A DNA stretch of 64,000 bases, taken from positions 3,782,001-3,846,000 of the forward strand of contig OW818698.1 in the NCBI GenBank assembly GCA_942493375.1, given 5' to 3'. The notes below the pieces were generated by a model that did no database searches, was not told the origin of the DNA, and saw only the letters and a list, made by a program, of their open reading frames with translations. Origin of the DNA: G942493375 sp942493375. GTDB taxonomy: Bacteria > Armatimonadota > UBA5829. Positions 1-7,578 of the stretch are shown here, piece after piece. The stretch's first letter is position 1. Each line of letters begins with the position of its first letter. A program made the position numbers and the translations under genes.

Positions 1-216
1 CAACAACGAAGTCCAGGATGTCAGGGAAGAGAAGATAAAACTTAGCTAGAATGAATGTTATTCTAGCATTCAAAATATGAGTGCAGTCCGTTCATTCTGA
101 GCAAGTATGAATGGGCTGCACAGTGAGATCACGCATTGTGAATTGATATCATTCTCCCCAATACTGAATTCTTACCTATCAGTGTATAAAAATCAGTTTC
201 ATGGTATAAATTCAAT
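1..216. other. Gene-free left edge with small inverted repeats
   Basis: No credible coding region is visible here. An 8-bp perfect inverted repeat GCTAGAAT (45-52) / ATTCTAGC (60-67) with a 7-nt loop could be a hairpin. At 88-114 lies a degenerate copy of the CTGAGCAAGT repeat that recurs at 46216-46250 and 46368-46400; here its ends CATTC and GAATG pair. The gene upstream of the window is not visible. Confidence 0.5.
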
Positions 217-569
217 ATGAGCATCCATAGTGTCTATGATATTGATTTCATTCCAAGGATTCAGAAACGTGGTTACTATATTAGTCAGCCAAGTGATGTG
301 GCTGCGTATATTGCAGATGACATTGAACTATCTAGTGCTCTGGAACAAGCCCCGATGTAATTGCCAGGTTCTTTGGCACAACGAGTCTTCGTCTATATAT
401 CCTAACCGACAAGGACGATACCACTTATTTGCAACTCGTTGTTAAAATAGGAAGTTCTCTTGAGCCGCGCGAACGTGTAAATCGCCTAAATGCATTGATT
501 GATAATTGGTTGATTGATTTGAGCAACGGTGTTTCATCAAAACTAACAATCAGTATTGAAAAGGCATAA
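217..569 (+). pseudogene. Small hypothetical gene interrupted by a single-base frameshift
   Basis: The frame starting at ATG 217 reads 47 codons (MSIHSVYDIDFIPRIQKRGYY...) and stops at 358-360. The frame one base back continues without interruption as ...PDVIARFFGTTSLRLYILTD... to a TAA at 567-569. Adding one C in the run at 350-353 would join both parts into a protein of about 117 residues ending SKLTISIEKA. The joined protein has the even composition of a real soluble protein, with charged helices in its C-terminal half (EPRERVNRLNALIDNW). I recognise no family. It is either a recent pseudogene or an assembly error in a homopolymer run. The plain 71-codon frame at 230-445 is an artefact of the wrong register. 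Confidence 0.6.
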
Positions 570-672
570 TAGAAGTGTGAATTGAAGTGGAGATAATGAC
601 ATAGGATATAAATGATGGACAGATACCCTCATATTCAAAGCACCTGCCCACATTTCAATTTCTACACAGTTG

Positions 673-1719
673 TTATCCTAAAACAACTTCTTTGCCGGTT
701 TCGGCGGATTTGTAGATGGCGTCCAGGATTCTAGTGATCTGCAGGCCCTGTTCACCTGTAGATATTGGCTCTTTGCCATTTACCACACAGTCCACAAAGT
801 GCTTGATCTCCTCTATGTGGCCAGAGAGTTCACTGGTGATAGGTTTGATGTCTGCCGATCTGCCGTCTACATCTGTGTAAATGGTCAGTGGAGCAATTTC
901 TCCGCCACCTTCAGTTCCCATAACCTGGGTGTAGATAAGGTCTTCCTTGATGTGTGAAACCCAGCTGGCTTCCAGGAACAGAGTTGCACCATTATCAAGC
1001 TTGATCAGTGCACAGGCAAGATCGTCTACATCGAATGTGCCTTTGTTGTCTGCTGTGAGTCCCCAAGCTGATGCACCGCGGCCAAGATGTCCGAACTTCA
1101 TGAATGTGCTTCCGGAGACTGCAATCGGTTTGGGGTTGCCCATAAGCCACAGGGCCAGGTCAAGGACATGGACTCCTATATCAATCAATGCTCCGCCGCC
1201 GGATTTAGCCTTGGTCGTGAACCATCCGCCCATTCCTGGCGCACCTTTTCTGCGGATCCATCCAGTCTTGGCATAATAGATCTCGCCCATTTTTCCAGCT
1301 GCGATATATTCTTTCATGGCCCTGGTATCGTCTCTGAAACGGTTGTTGAATGCTACCATAAAGACTTTCCCGGCCTTTTTACCGGCAGCTACCATTGCTT
1401 CGGCTTCTTCAGGTTTCATTGCAAGCGGTTTTTCGCAGATAACATGCTTACCAGCAGCAAATGCAGCGAGTGTGATGGGTGCATGCAGGAAATTGGGGGT
1501 GCAGACGCTGACAGCCTGAACTTCTTCCAGCTTCAGCATCTCTTCATATGATGTGAATACATGAGGGATACCGTGCTCATCGGCAACTTTTCGTGCACGA
1601 GCTTCATCTACATCGCACAGTGCAATTACTTTGGCATCCGGGCACTGCAAGTATCCCTGCAGATGAAGACTACCAATACCAAGTCCAACAATTCCCACTC
1701 CAAGTTTATAATCGGCCAT
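673..1719 (-). CDS. Gfo/Idh/MocA family NAD(P)-dependent oxidoreductase
   Basis: 348 aa, the usual size for the family. The N-terminus carries a Rossmann dinucleotide-binding motif (GIVGLGIGSLH, residues 9-19), followed by the characteristic VSVCTPNFLHAPI and the catalytic-region motif CEKPLAMKPEEAE, whose lysine is the usual family lysine. The C-terminal half is the alpha/beta substrate domain, with GGGALIDIGVHVLDL holding the expected Asp and His. Such enzymes oxidise or reduce sugars, inositols and related polyols; the exact substrate cannot be read from sequence. ATG 1719 follows a GGGAGA site. It lies 39 bases downstream of the glycyl radical enzyme gene on the same strand, so the two are probably co-transcribed. 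No signal peptide, so cytosolic. Confidence 0.93.
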   Translation of the reverse strand: MADYKLGVGIVGLGIGSLHLQGYLQCPDAKVIALCDVDEARARKVADEHGIPHVFTSYEEMLKLEEVQAVSVCTPNFLHAPITLAAFAAGKHVICEKPLAMKPEEAEAMVAAGKKAGKVFMVAFNNRFRDDTRAMKEYIAAGKMGEIYYAKTGWIRRKGAPGMGGWFTTKAKSGGGALIDIGVHVLDLALWLMGNPKPIAVSGSTFMKFGHLGRGASAWGLTADNKGTFDVDDLACALIKLDNGATLFLEASWVSHIKEDLIYTQVMGTEGGGEIAPLTIYTDVDGRSADIKPITSELSGHIEEIKHFVDCVVNGKEPISTGEQGLQITRILDAIYKSAETGKEVVLG

Positions 1720-1758
1720 TTTGTTCTCCCATTCTTTACATTTCAGAATTGTAAATAT

Positions 1759-3906
1759 TTAAAACTCGTGTTGCGTACGGCTTATAACTTCTTCCTGCAT
1801 CTGTGGATCGAGTAGCGTGAAGTAGTCACTGTAACCTGCCACCCTGACCAGCAAGTCTGCATGTTTTTCCGGGTTTGCCTGGGCTTCTCTCAAAACCTTA
1901 GTATCCACAGCATTCACCTGCAGTTCGAATCCTCCAAGAGTAGCGAATGTTCTGACCAGGTCAACCAATCTGCCCCTGGAAGCTTCATCTGCAAACATGC
2001 CCGGAGTTAGCCTGACATTGACTGCAATACCGCCGATCCCTGCTTCATGCGGCCAGCTGGTAGCTGAACGGATCAACGCAGTAGGACCCGATGTATCTCT
2101 ACCCTGCGCAGCGCCTGCAGAATCAGCCAGCACTTCTCCCGCTCTTCTTCCATCAGGAGTAGCACTTGTTATATCTCCCAATATTCTATGCATAATCCAG
2201 CAGAAGAACCCCGGCACAAAGTGTCCGCCCAGATAATCGTTGTATTTTGCATGCTCGGTGTAGATTGTTTCTACAATCTGCCCGGCTAAAGCGTCCGTAT
2301 CGCAATTGTCATTCCCGTATTTCGGAAGCCCTGCAGTAAGGTCGCGCCGCACGCTCTCATCCTCGAAGTCCGACAGCATCAGGTCTCTTACTTGTTCAAG
2401 TGTGTAAGAACCCTCTTCAAAGACTTTATGTCGAATAACATTCAGGGAATCTGTGACATTTGCCAGGCCAACATTGGATGTCTCCACCCAGGTGTATCTT
2501 GCTCCACCCTGGTCGTAATCTAATCCACGCGAAATGCAGTCCCGTGTAAAACACGATACAAAAGGATAAGCCCAGCGCTCGCTTCTGGCTTTGCGAGCAT
2601 GGTTCATCATTATTGAAGCATCTTCTATTTTTGCTGAGAGCTGACGCTTATACTCAGCCAGAAAATCATCGAACGATTTATACTCAGAGAGTGCAGGAGG
2701 TTGAACCCGTGTGAACAGATAGAAATCGTTCTCGTTGACTTCACCATTCATCGGCTTGCCGTCATTGAGCATAAATTCAAGCAGCTTTGGTAGGTTGATG
2801 TATGGGCTTGCAACCATAATATTGCTGGCGCCAATCAGCGTTATCTCCACACAGGTCGAATGGATATACTCCACCGCATCTTCCATCGGCACTCCAAGAT
2901 CCAGCAACCCGTCCACAATGACCTTATCATTGAACAGTGCAGGCTTGGTTACACCTGATAGCAGCGATCTACAGGCAAGGTCTATCATCTCTCTGGGCGT
3001 CCCGGGGTTTATACCGAGTCCGGTTGATGGGTTTACCAGTCCAACGAGTGCATCTGCTTCAAGGCAGATAGCCGTTAGCTCATTTGATATATCATTGCCG
3101 TCTGCATCTATTCCACCGAGAATAACCGGCAGAGGGAGCGTGAAAGCATAGTTGATCAGAATATATTCGCAGCATACCATCTGAAGAGCATCATCTCTCG
3201 TCAACCTGCCTGCTTCGATATCGGCTTTATAGAATGGATAAAGCACCCTGTCCAGCCTGCCGGGACCATACAGACCGCGGACAGTCAGCACTGCAGCAAA
3301 AAACAGCAGGTGCATCACTTGCAGGGCTTCATAAAAAGTCTCAGCCGGCTGCATAGGAACCCGGGAGAGCACTTCAGCCAGGCGATTAGCTTCATCAGAG
3401 CATTCAGGATTGCTTTCAGCCAGCTTTAGAGCTTCCTGGCGAAGCCTTTCAGCTAAATCACAAAAGCCTTTCAGACTTATAAGGCAGGATTCATAGAAGA
3501 CCTGCTTGTCCTGATCAGTAGTCTGAGACATATATTCACGTATCTCAGTTTCAATCCCCGATACACCAAGTGATATCAGTTTTTTAGAATCCAGAGCCGT
3601 GTGAGCAGTCTGTCCACCGGGATGCGGAGGCGCGAACTGTTTCAATATATCCTCGCTGGGACGCGCAGGCAGGGTAGCCTTAGGGTCAACTCTACCTGCC
3701 AGGAGTTCATATGCCGCAACGCTCAATGGAACTCTCCGCATAACCTCCCGTTCAGCCATTGCCAGCCTTATGGGCAGGGGTTTATCCAGAGGAATATCCG
3801 GCCACACAGATTCTGCAACAGCACCCGCTACGCTCCCCGCCAAATTCGAACGGCTGGGAATAAGTGCATCCGGAAGCAACTTACCCAGCCTGCTTGTAAT
3901 ATCCAA
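1759..3906 (-). CDS. Glycyl radical enzyme, pyruvate formate-lyase-like
   Basis: 715 aa. The C-terminus holds the glycyl radical loop RVAGYSDYF, with the radical-carrying glycine at about residue 691 followed by the usual short tail. The mid-protein STCVEI motif places the thiyl-radical cysteine at about 352 with the partner Glu at 354, so both key residues are intact. The more usual GCVE is STCVE here. The family includes pyruvate formate-lyase, glycerol and diol dehydratases and C-N or C-S lyases; the residues visible do not settle the substrate. These enzymes need a radical SAM activase, and none of the PflA type is in the window. TTG start at 3906 with AGAGGT eight bases upstream. Nearby Rex fits anaerobic, redox-controlled expression (inference). 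Confidence 0.9.
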   Translation of the reverse strand: MDITSRLGKLLPDALIPSRSNLAGSVAGAVAESVWPDIPLDKPLPIRLAMAEREVMRRVPLSVAAYELLAGRVDPKATLPARPSEDILKQFAPPHPGGQTAHTALDSKKLISLGVSGIETEIREYMSQTTDQDKQVFYESCLISLKGFCDLAERLRQEALKLAESNPECSDEANRLAEVLSRVPMQPAETFYEALQVMHLLFFAAVLTVRGLYGPGRLDRVLYPFYKADIEAGRLTRDDALQMVCCEYILINYAFTLPLPVILGGIDADGNDISNELTAICLEADALVGLVNPSTGLGINPGTPREMIDLACRSLLSGVTKPALFNDKVIVDGLLDLGVPMEDAVEYIHSTCVEITLIGASNIMVASPYINLPKLLEFMLNDGKPMNGEVNENDFYLFTRVQPPALSEYKSFDDFLAEYKRQLSAKIEDASIMMNHARKARSERWAYPFVSCFTRDCISRGLDYDQGGARYTWVETSNVGLANVTDSLNVIRHKVFEEGSYTLEQVRDLMLSDFEDESVRRDLTAGLPKYGNDNCDTDALAGQIVETIYTEHAKYNDYLGGHFVPGFFCWIMHRILGDITSATPDGRRAGEVLADSAGAAQGRDTSGPTALIRSATSWPHEAGIGGIAVNVRLTPGMFADEASRGRLVDLVRTFATLGGFELQVNAVDTKVLREAQANPEKHADLLVRVAGYSDYFTLLDPQMQEEVISRTQHEF

Positions 3907-3944
3907 GTTAATACCTCTTATATACTAATTACATTTTTAAAATT

Positions 3945-4024
3945 GTCATTCTGAACGCAGTGAAGAATCTGCTGTTATTAAAGCAAAATTAATTACTGAG
4001 ATTCTTCACTGCGTTCAGAATGAC
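3945..4024. repeat. Long perfect inverted repeat (family A, CTGAACGCAGTGAAGAATCT)
   Basis: Two 26-bp arms, 3945-3970 and 3999-4024, are perfect reverse complements separated by 28 bases. The core of the arm is CTGAACGCAGTGAAGAATCT. A single arm of the same family sits at 46436-46461 and a relative (CATCCTGAGGAACAAGGATC) forms another inverted pair at 58034-58099. It lies just upstream of the glycyl radical enzyme TTG start and after the fucosidase stop, so it could act as a hairpin or attenuator, but similar elements are scattered in unrelated gaps, which argues for a mobile or selfish repeat. Confidence 0.85.
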
Positions 4025-4053
4025 ATTATTTTTAATACTCAAAACCGTTAGAA

Positions 4054-5055
4054 TCAAACCAATCCCAGTGCTTTGCCGACTGCCGTGAGTTTGGCAATAC
4101 TGCCATCAACCATATGACCTGCATCATTGATCCACACGTTATAGGTCACACCCCCACCCACACTAGTGCAAGCTTTGGTAAACTCAATCAGTTCTGCTTC
4201 ACTATAATTGCACCAGTCTTCGGGAAGTCCAGGATTGAATGTCGAATCCAATGGCACCAGCGCCTGCCACTGCACCCCGTGTAGGAACTGTGATTCAGGC
4301 ATATGGTATGTTGGACTTTTTCCATCTATTCTGATAGAACCATCTTCATCTCGGGTGATTTTCTCTGGTTCACTTACAAAATCCAGGACAATTTTAGCTT
4401 CATTAAGTAGATGCACTTCCCCGGCGTGGTAGTCTTGAAGCTCAGATACAGGTTTCAACCTGCCCACACAGAAAGCGCCATCATTCAGCGCCACTGCTGA
4501 GTCCGGATTACCAGACCGGGCTGCATCCATCCACCGGCTCCAGTCCCATTTGCCCTCATGCACACCATCATAACAACCATCGAACCACCATGCATCAGCC
4601 AGTTTTCCAAGTTTATCGGAATATGCCTTAACGAACGCTAGATATCGATCGAGAAATGTAGACTGGTCAGCAGGATTCCACCCAAACGCATCCAGGACAT
4701 CATCTTTTTGCCCCATAACTTCAGCAGGCATGTAGGCTATGAAACGCTTGCCCGCTGCATGAACCCGCTGGGCAATTTCCAGGGTCAGGTCCCTGCTGGA
4801 TGTGTGTCCAGGGAGCACTGAGTCCAGATAAGTGTTAGGACTGTTGTAGTAGCCGGTATTCTGTCCTATCGTAAAGATAAGCCATTGTGATCCAGTCTGT
4901 AAAAACTGACTCATAAAGTCTTCTATATCAAAAGCATCCAACGTTTTATTAAAATCCGCTGTCAGCTCAGAATCGGTTTCACCTTTTGGGCTAATAAGAT
5001 AATGGACCATCATGCCAAGTCCACTCTTCATCCATTCTGCTCTATTGGTAGTCAT
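4054..5055 (-). CDS. GH29-like alpha-L-fucosidase-type protein
   Basis: 333 aa with no signal peptide. It opens with a GH29-type start (EWMKSGLGMMVHYLISP), and the strand-4 motif ADAWWFDGCYDG puts the likely nucleophile Asp at 159, as in alpha-L-fucosidases. It is shorter than typical GH29 enzymes (about 430-600 aa) and lacks the C-terminal beta-sandwich, so it is a stand-alone TIM-barrel version. Substrate assignment is tentative. The start ATG 5053-5055 overlaps the Rex stop codon by one base (TAATG), so the two are translationally coupled. The product is probably cytosolic and would act on imported oligosaccharides. Confidence 0.7.
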   Translation of the reverse strand: MTTNRAEWMKSGLGMMVHYLISPKGETDSELTADFNKTLDAFDIEDFMSQFLQTGSQWLIFTIGQNTGYYNSPNTYLDSVLPGHTSSRDLTLEIAQRVHAAGKRFIAYMPAEVMGQKDDVLDAFGWNPADQSTFLDRYLAFVKAYSDKLGKLADAWWFDGCYDGVHEGKWDWSRWMDAARSGNPDSAVALNDGAFCVGRLKPVSELQDYHAGEVHLLNEAKIVLDFVSEPEKITRDEDGSIRIDGKSPTYHMPESQFLHGVQWQALVPLDSTFNPGLPEDWCNYSEAELIEFTKACTSVGGGVTYNVWINDAGHMVDGSIAKLTAVGKALGLV

Positions 5056-5714
5056 TAATTGTCCACCTCTTTTCTTGGATCAGGTTCCTGCTTTCCTGCA
5101 TGAAAAGACAATACAGCAAGCTCCTGGACAAAATCCACATTTCGAGTTACGATGCCATAGGGAAGTCTTAAAGCTATTGGTGCAAAGTTCAAAATGGTTC
5201 TGATGTTTGCATCGGCCAGTTTATCGGCTACATCCTGAGCAGCTGCTGCGGGAACGGCTATGATAGCTATCTTAGCCTGTAGTTTGGCATTCTCTTCTTG
5301 TAATTGGGCTATATCGATGATAGTGAGATCCCATATTTTCCTGCCGACTTTAGTCGGACTAGCATCGAATGCAGCAACTATTTCAAAATTCTCTGCCCGC
5401 AATGCAGGGTACCCAAGTAGTGCTGATCCCAGATTTCCCACTCCAACAAGTATGACCCTTTGAGTCATATCGAGATTCAGTATGCGCGCTATGCGTGCAT
5501 GGAGGTCGGGTACATTATAACCGATTCCAGGTTTTCCAAACTCCCCAAAATAGGATAGATCCTTGCGAAATTGGGCAGCATTTATTCCTGTTCTCTCCTC
5601 GATGTCGGTTGAGGAGATAGTTTCGATATGTCTACCCTTCATATCCGTCAGGATAGAAAGATACGTAGCCAGTCGCTCCAGCGTATGTACCGGGACTTTG
5701 TTTCCACCAGGCAT
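5055..5714 (-). CDS. rex: Redox-sensing transcriptional repressor Rex
   Basis: 219 aa from ATG 5714, chosen because CGGAG lies nine bases upstream and because Rex proteins begin near VPVHTLERLATYL; an open frame extends upstream to 5810 but adds a non-conserved stretch. The N-terminal winged helix includes RTGINAAQFRKDLSYFGEFG, the signature of Rex recognition helices, followed by GIGYNV. The Rossmann domain begins RVILVGVGNLGSALL and binds NADH/NAD+. Rex represses fermentative and respiratory genes and leaves DNA when NADH rises (family knowledge). Clustering with a glycyl radical enzyme fits this role. I found no convincing Rex operator nearby. Confidence 0.95.
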   Translation of the reverse strand: MPGGNKVPVHTLERLATYLSILTDMKGRHIETISSTDIEERTGINAAQFRKDLSYFGEFGKPGIGYNVPDLHARIARILNLDMTQRVILVGVGNLGSALLGYPALRAENFEIVAAFDASPTKVGRKIWDLTIIDIAQLQEENAKLQAKIAIIAVPAAAAQDVADKLADANIRTILNFAPIALRLPYGIVTRNVDFVQELAVLSFHAGKQEPDPRKEVDN

Positions 5715-5850
5715 GCTTATTGCTCCGTTTCTGTAAGTAGGCAGCAGGAAATTTGCCGGAAAATCCGTGCTAGATCTATGTTTGCAGTATAGCAGAGCGG
5801 TTTGAGACACGCAAGAAGGCAGATTGTAGGTTTCAAAAGTGTAGCTGGTT

Positions 5851-6489
5851 CTATCCCGCGTCTTGCCCAGTCAGTTGCATAAGCTTATAGAAATACTCGG
5901 CTTCGCCAGTCTTAAATAGTCCATACCAGGCATCCAACGCTTCGATGGAATATACATCCAGTTTTAGTAAAATCTGATATGCAAACTCCAGGGCTGCGAT
6001 TGACGAAGCTGTTATGATATTATTGTCGGTCACAGCTGGTACATCCTGGTAGAAATCTGAGCCTTTGTAACCTGTAAAAGCCAAATACTCCTTCGCGTTG
6101 CTGGTGTGCTTACAGTTATCCAGTAGTCCAGCTCGTGCAAGTCCGGAAGTTGCCCCGCAAATCGCGGCAATCGGTATCCCTGATTTTACAAACTCACCTG
6201 CTGTTTTGGTTACGTCTGACAATGAATCTGGATTAGTATCCCAGGTGACACCTCCTGGAATAATAAACATAGCGCTCTCTGCCGGCGTAAGGTCTTTCAA
6301 ACTCATGTCAGGTTGAATGCGCATACCTCCTGCGGTAACTATGCTTTCAGTGCTTAACCCGACAGTGCGAATACTGTATTTCCCGGGATGTTTCTGGAAC
6401 TGCGGGTCGTTGATCCTGGAAATAGCATAACTTGCTTCCCAGTCGGCGAGTGTATCGAATACAAATACATGAACTATTGATGTTTCCAT
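5851..6489 (-). CDS. DJ-1/PfpI family protein
   Basis: 212 aa, a class I glutamine amidotransferase-like fold. The nucleophile elbow reads AAICGATSGLA with the reactive cysteine at residue 111, and the strand before it, AMFIIPGGV, supplies the conserved Gly-Gly segment. No signal peptide. Members include chaperone or deglycase proteins, isonitrile hydratases and proteases; the sequence does not separate these. The start ATG 6489 has AAGGAAAG upstream. It follows the SDR gene at 6529 by 39 bases on the same strand, so it may be the last gene of the lipid-type operon, or a detoxification gene linked to rex. Confidence 0.85.
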   Translation of the reverse strand: METSIVHVFVFDTLADWEASYAISRINDPQFQKHPGKYSIRTVGLSTESIVTAGGMRIQPDMSLKDLTPAESAMFIIPGGVTWDTNPDSLSDVTKTAGEFVKSGIPIAAICGATSGLARAGLLDNCKHTSNAKEYLAFTGYKGSDFYQDVPAVTDNNIITASSIAALEFAYQILLKLDVYSIEALDAWYGLFKTGEAEYFYKLMQLTGQDAG

Positions 6490-6528
6490 TATTCTTTCCT
6501 TGCAAATTAGTTGGTCTTGATTATTTAC

Positions 6529-7578
6529 CTATATACCCAGTTCCCGAAGTTCCGCGAAACCCTGATCTCGGGTCACGATTTTGCGCCCGGACAATTCCAG
6601 CAGGTATAAAAGAGACTCATTGCTGAAATCCAGATTGCACGACACGGAATATAAGGCATAAAGAGATGGATCTGCAAATGGATGGTCCAGGTTTAGGAGA
6701 TTTGAAATTGAGGATATCAAGCTCCCCATTACCTTACCAGTCCACATAGGTAAAGTCATACTTTGCAGGTGTTTTTGTGGGAAATAGATCGCTGCAATCT
6801 CACGATAAAACTCATCCATCGAAGTTACTTCACTGTCGATAATATTTACAGCCAACCCTTCAGCTTCTTTGAGAGTTGCAGCAGCATAAATACTTGCAGA
6901 AACATTGCGGACGTGTGCCAGAGGCCACCGGTTTTTGCCCTGCCATTTGCCGAAATGGACTATCCACGGTGACGACTTCAGAAAACTGACGATCCTCGGG
7001 GTCAATGTAGGATCGCCTATCCCCCACACAGCAGCTGGTCTGATTATTGCATATCTATCTGACGGTAAATTTGCTCGAATCCATTCCTCAGCCTTTATCT
7101 TGAATTCAGGATAGGGGTTTGGGATGTTTGCCTGCAGTGGGAGCTCATTTTCACTCTCTCCGGAGAAGTCTCTCAAGCCATACACATCAGTAGTAGAAAC
7201 AAAAACAAACCGGCCTACATTCAGACGATCAACCAGGCCGCACAAATTCTGAACAGATTCAAAATTCACTATCCGAAATTCTTCTCGCCGACCAACATCA
7301 GAAGCCCGTCCAGCACAGTGCACCACCACATCCAAATGGCATCCCCGGGATCTCAGCTCCTCACTCAGCCTATTTTCAACAGCAGCGAAGTCATTCAGAT
7401 CCCCGCGAATAACTGTAACGCTTCCGGAAACAATTAATTCATCCAGAAGCTTGGACGTCTTCTTATGGACTAATGCAAAGACATGCCATCCTTCATCTAC
7501 AAACTCCCGAACAGTATATCCTCCAATAAACCCGGCAGCTCCTGTTATGAAAACGTTCTTAACACTCGACGGCATCAT
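6529..7578 (-). CDS. Extended short-chain dehydrogenase (NAD-dependent epimerase/dehydratase family)
   Basis: 349 aa. The glycine-rich nucleotide motif is GAAGFIGG (13-20), and the active site has FVSTTDVYG and YPEFK with Tyr156 and Lys160 in the YxxxK spacing. The C-terminal third is the variable substrate domain. Its ATG at 7576-7578 overlaps the stop of the alpha-oxoamine synthase gene in an ATGA junction, so the two are tightly coupled. Established parallel: in bacterial sphingolipid synthesis a reductase of this same epimerase-like family (CerR) reduces the ketone made by serine palmitoyltransferase. The neighbour suggests an analogous reduction of the synthase's 3-keto product, but sugar epimerisation is not excluded. 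Confidence 0.88.
   Translation of the reverse strand: MMPSSVKNVFITGAAGFIGGYTVREFVDEGWHVFALVHKKTSKLLDELIVSGSVTVIRGDLNDFAAVENRLSEELRSRGCHLDVVVHCAGRASDVGRREEFRIVNFESVQNLCGLVDRLNVGRFVFVSTTDVYGLRDFSGESENELPLQANIPNPYPEFKIKAEEWIRANLPSDRYAIIRPAAVWGIGDPTLTPRIVSFLKSSPWIVHFGKWQGKNRWPLAHVRNVSASIYAAATLKEAEGLAVNIIDSEVTSMDEFYREIAAIYFPQKHLQSMTLPMWTGKVMGSLISSISNLLNLDHPFADPSLYALYSVSCNLDFSNESLLYLLELSGRKIVTRDQGFAELRELGI

Noticed and set aside
230..445. 71-aa open frame at the left edge
   Set aside because: It is in a different register from the two frames that form the broken 217-569 gene, and its composition is not protein-like.
1749..1764. TTGTAAATATTTAAAA as a possible Rex operator before the Gfo/Idh gene
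   Set aside because: It matches only the AT-rich core; the second half lacks the ACAA end of the Rex consensus and it overlaps the stop of the previous gene.
3931..3946. ACATTTTTAAAATTGT near-palindrome upstream of the glycyl radical enzyme gene
   Set aside because: The symmetry has ACA...TGT polarity, opposite to Rex sites (TGT...ACA), and it merges with repeat family A, so I assign it no function.
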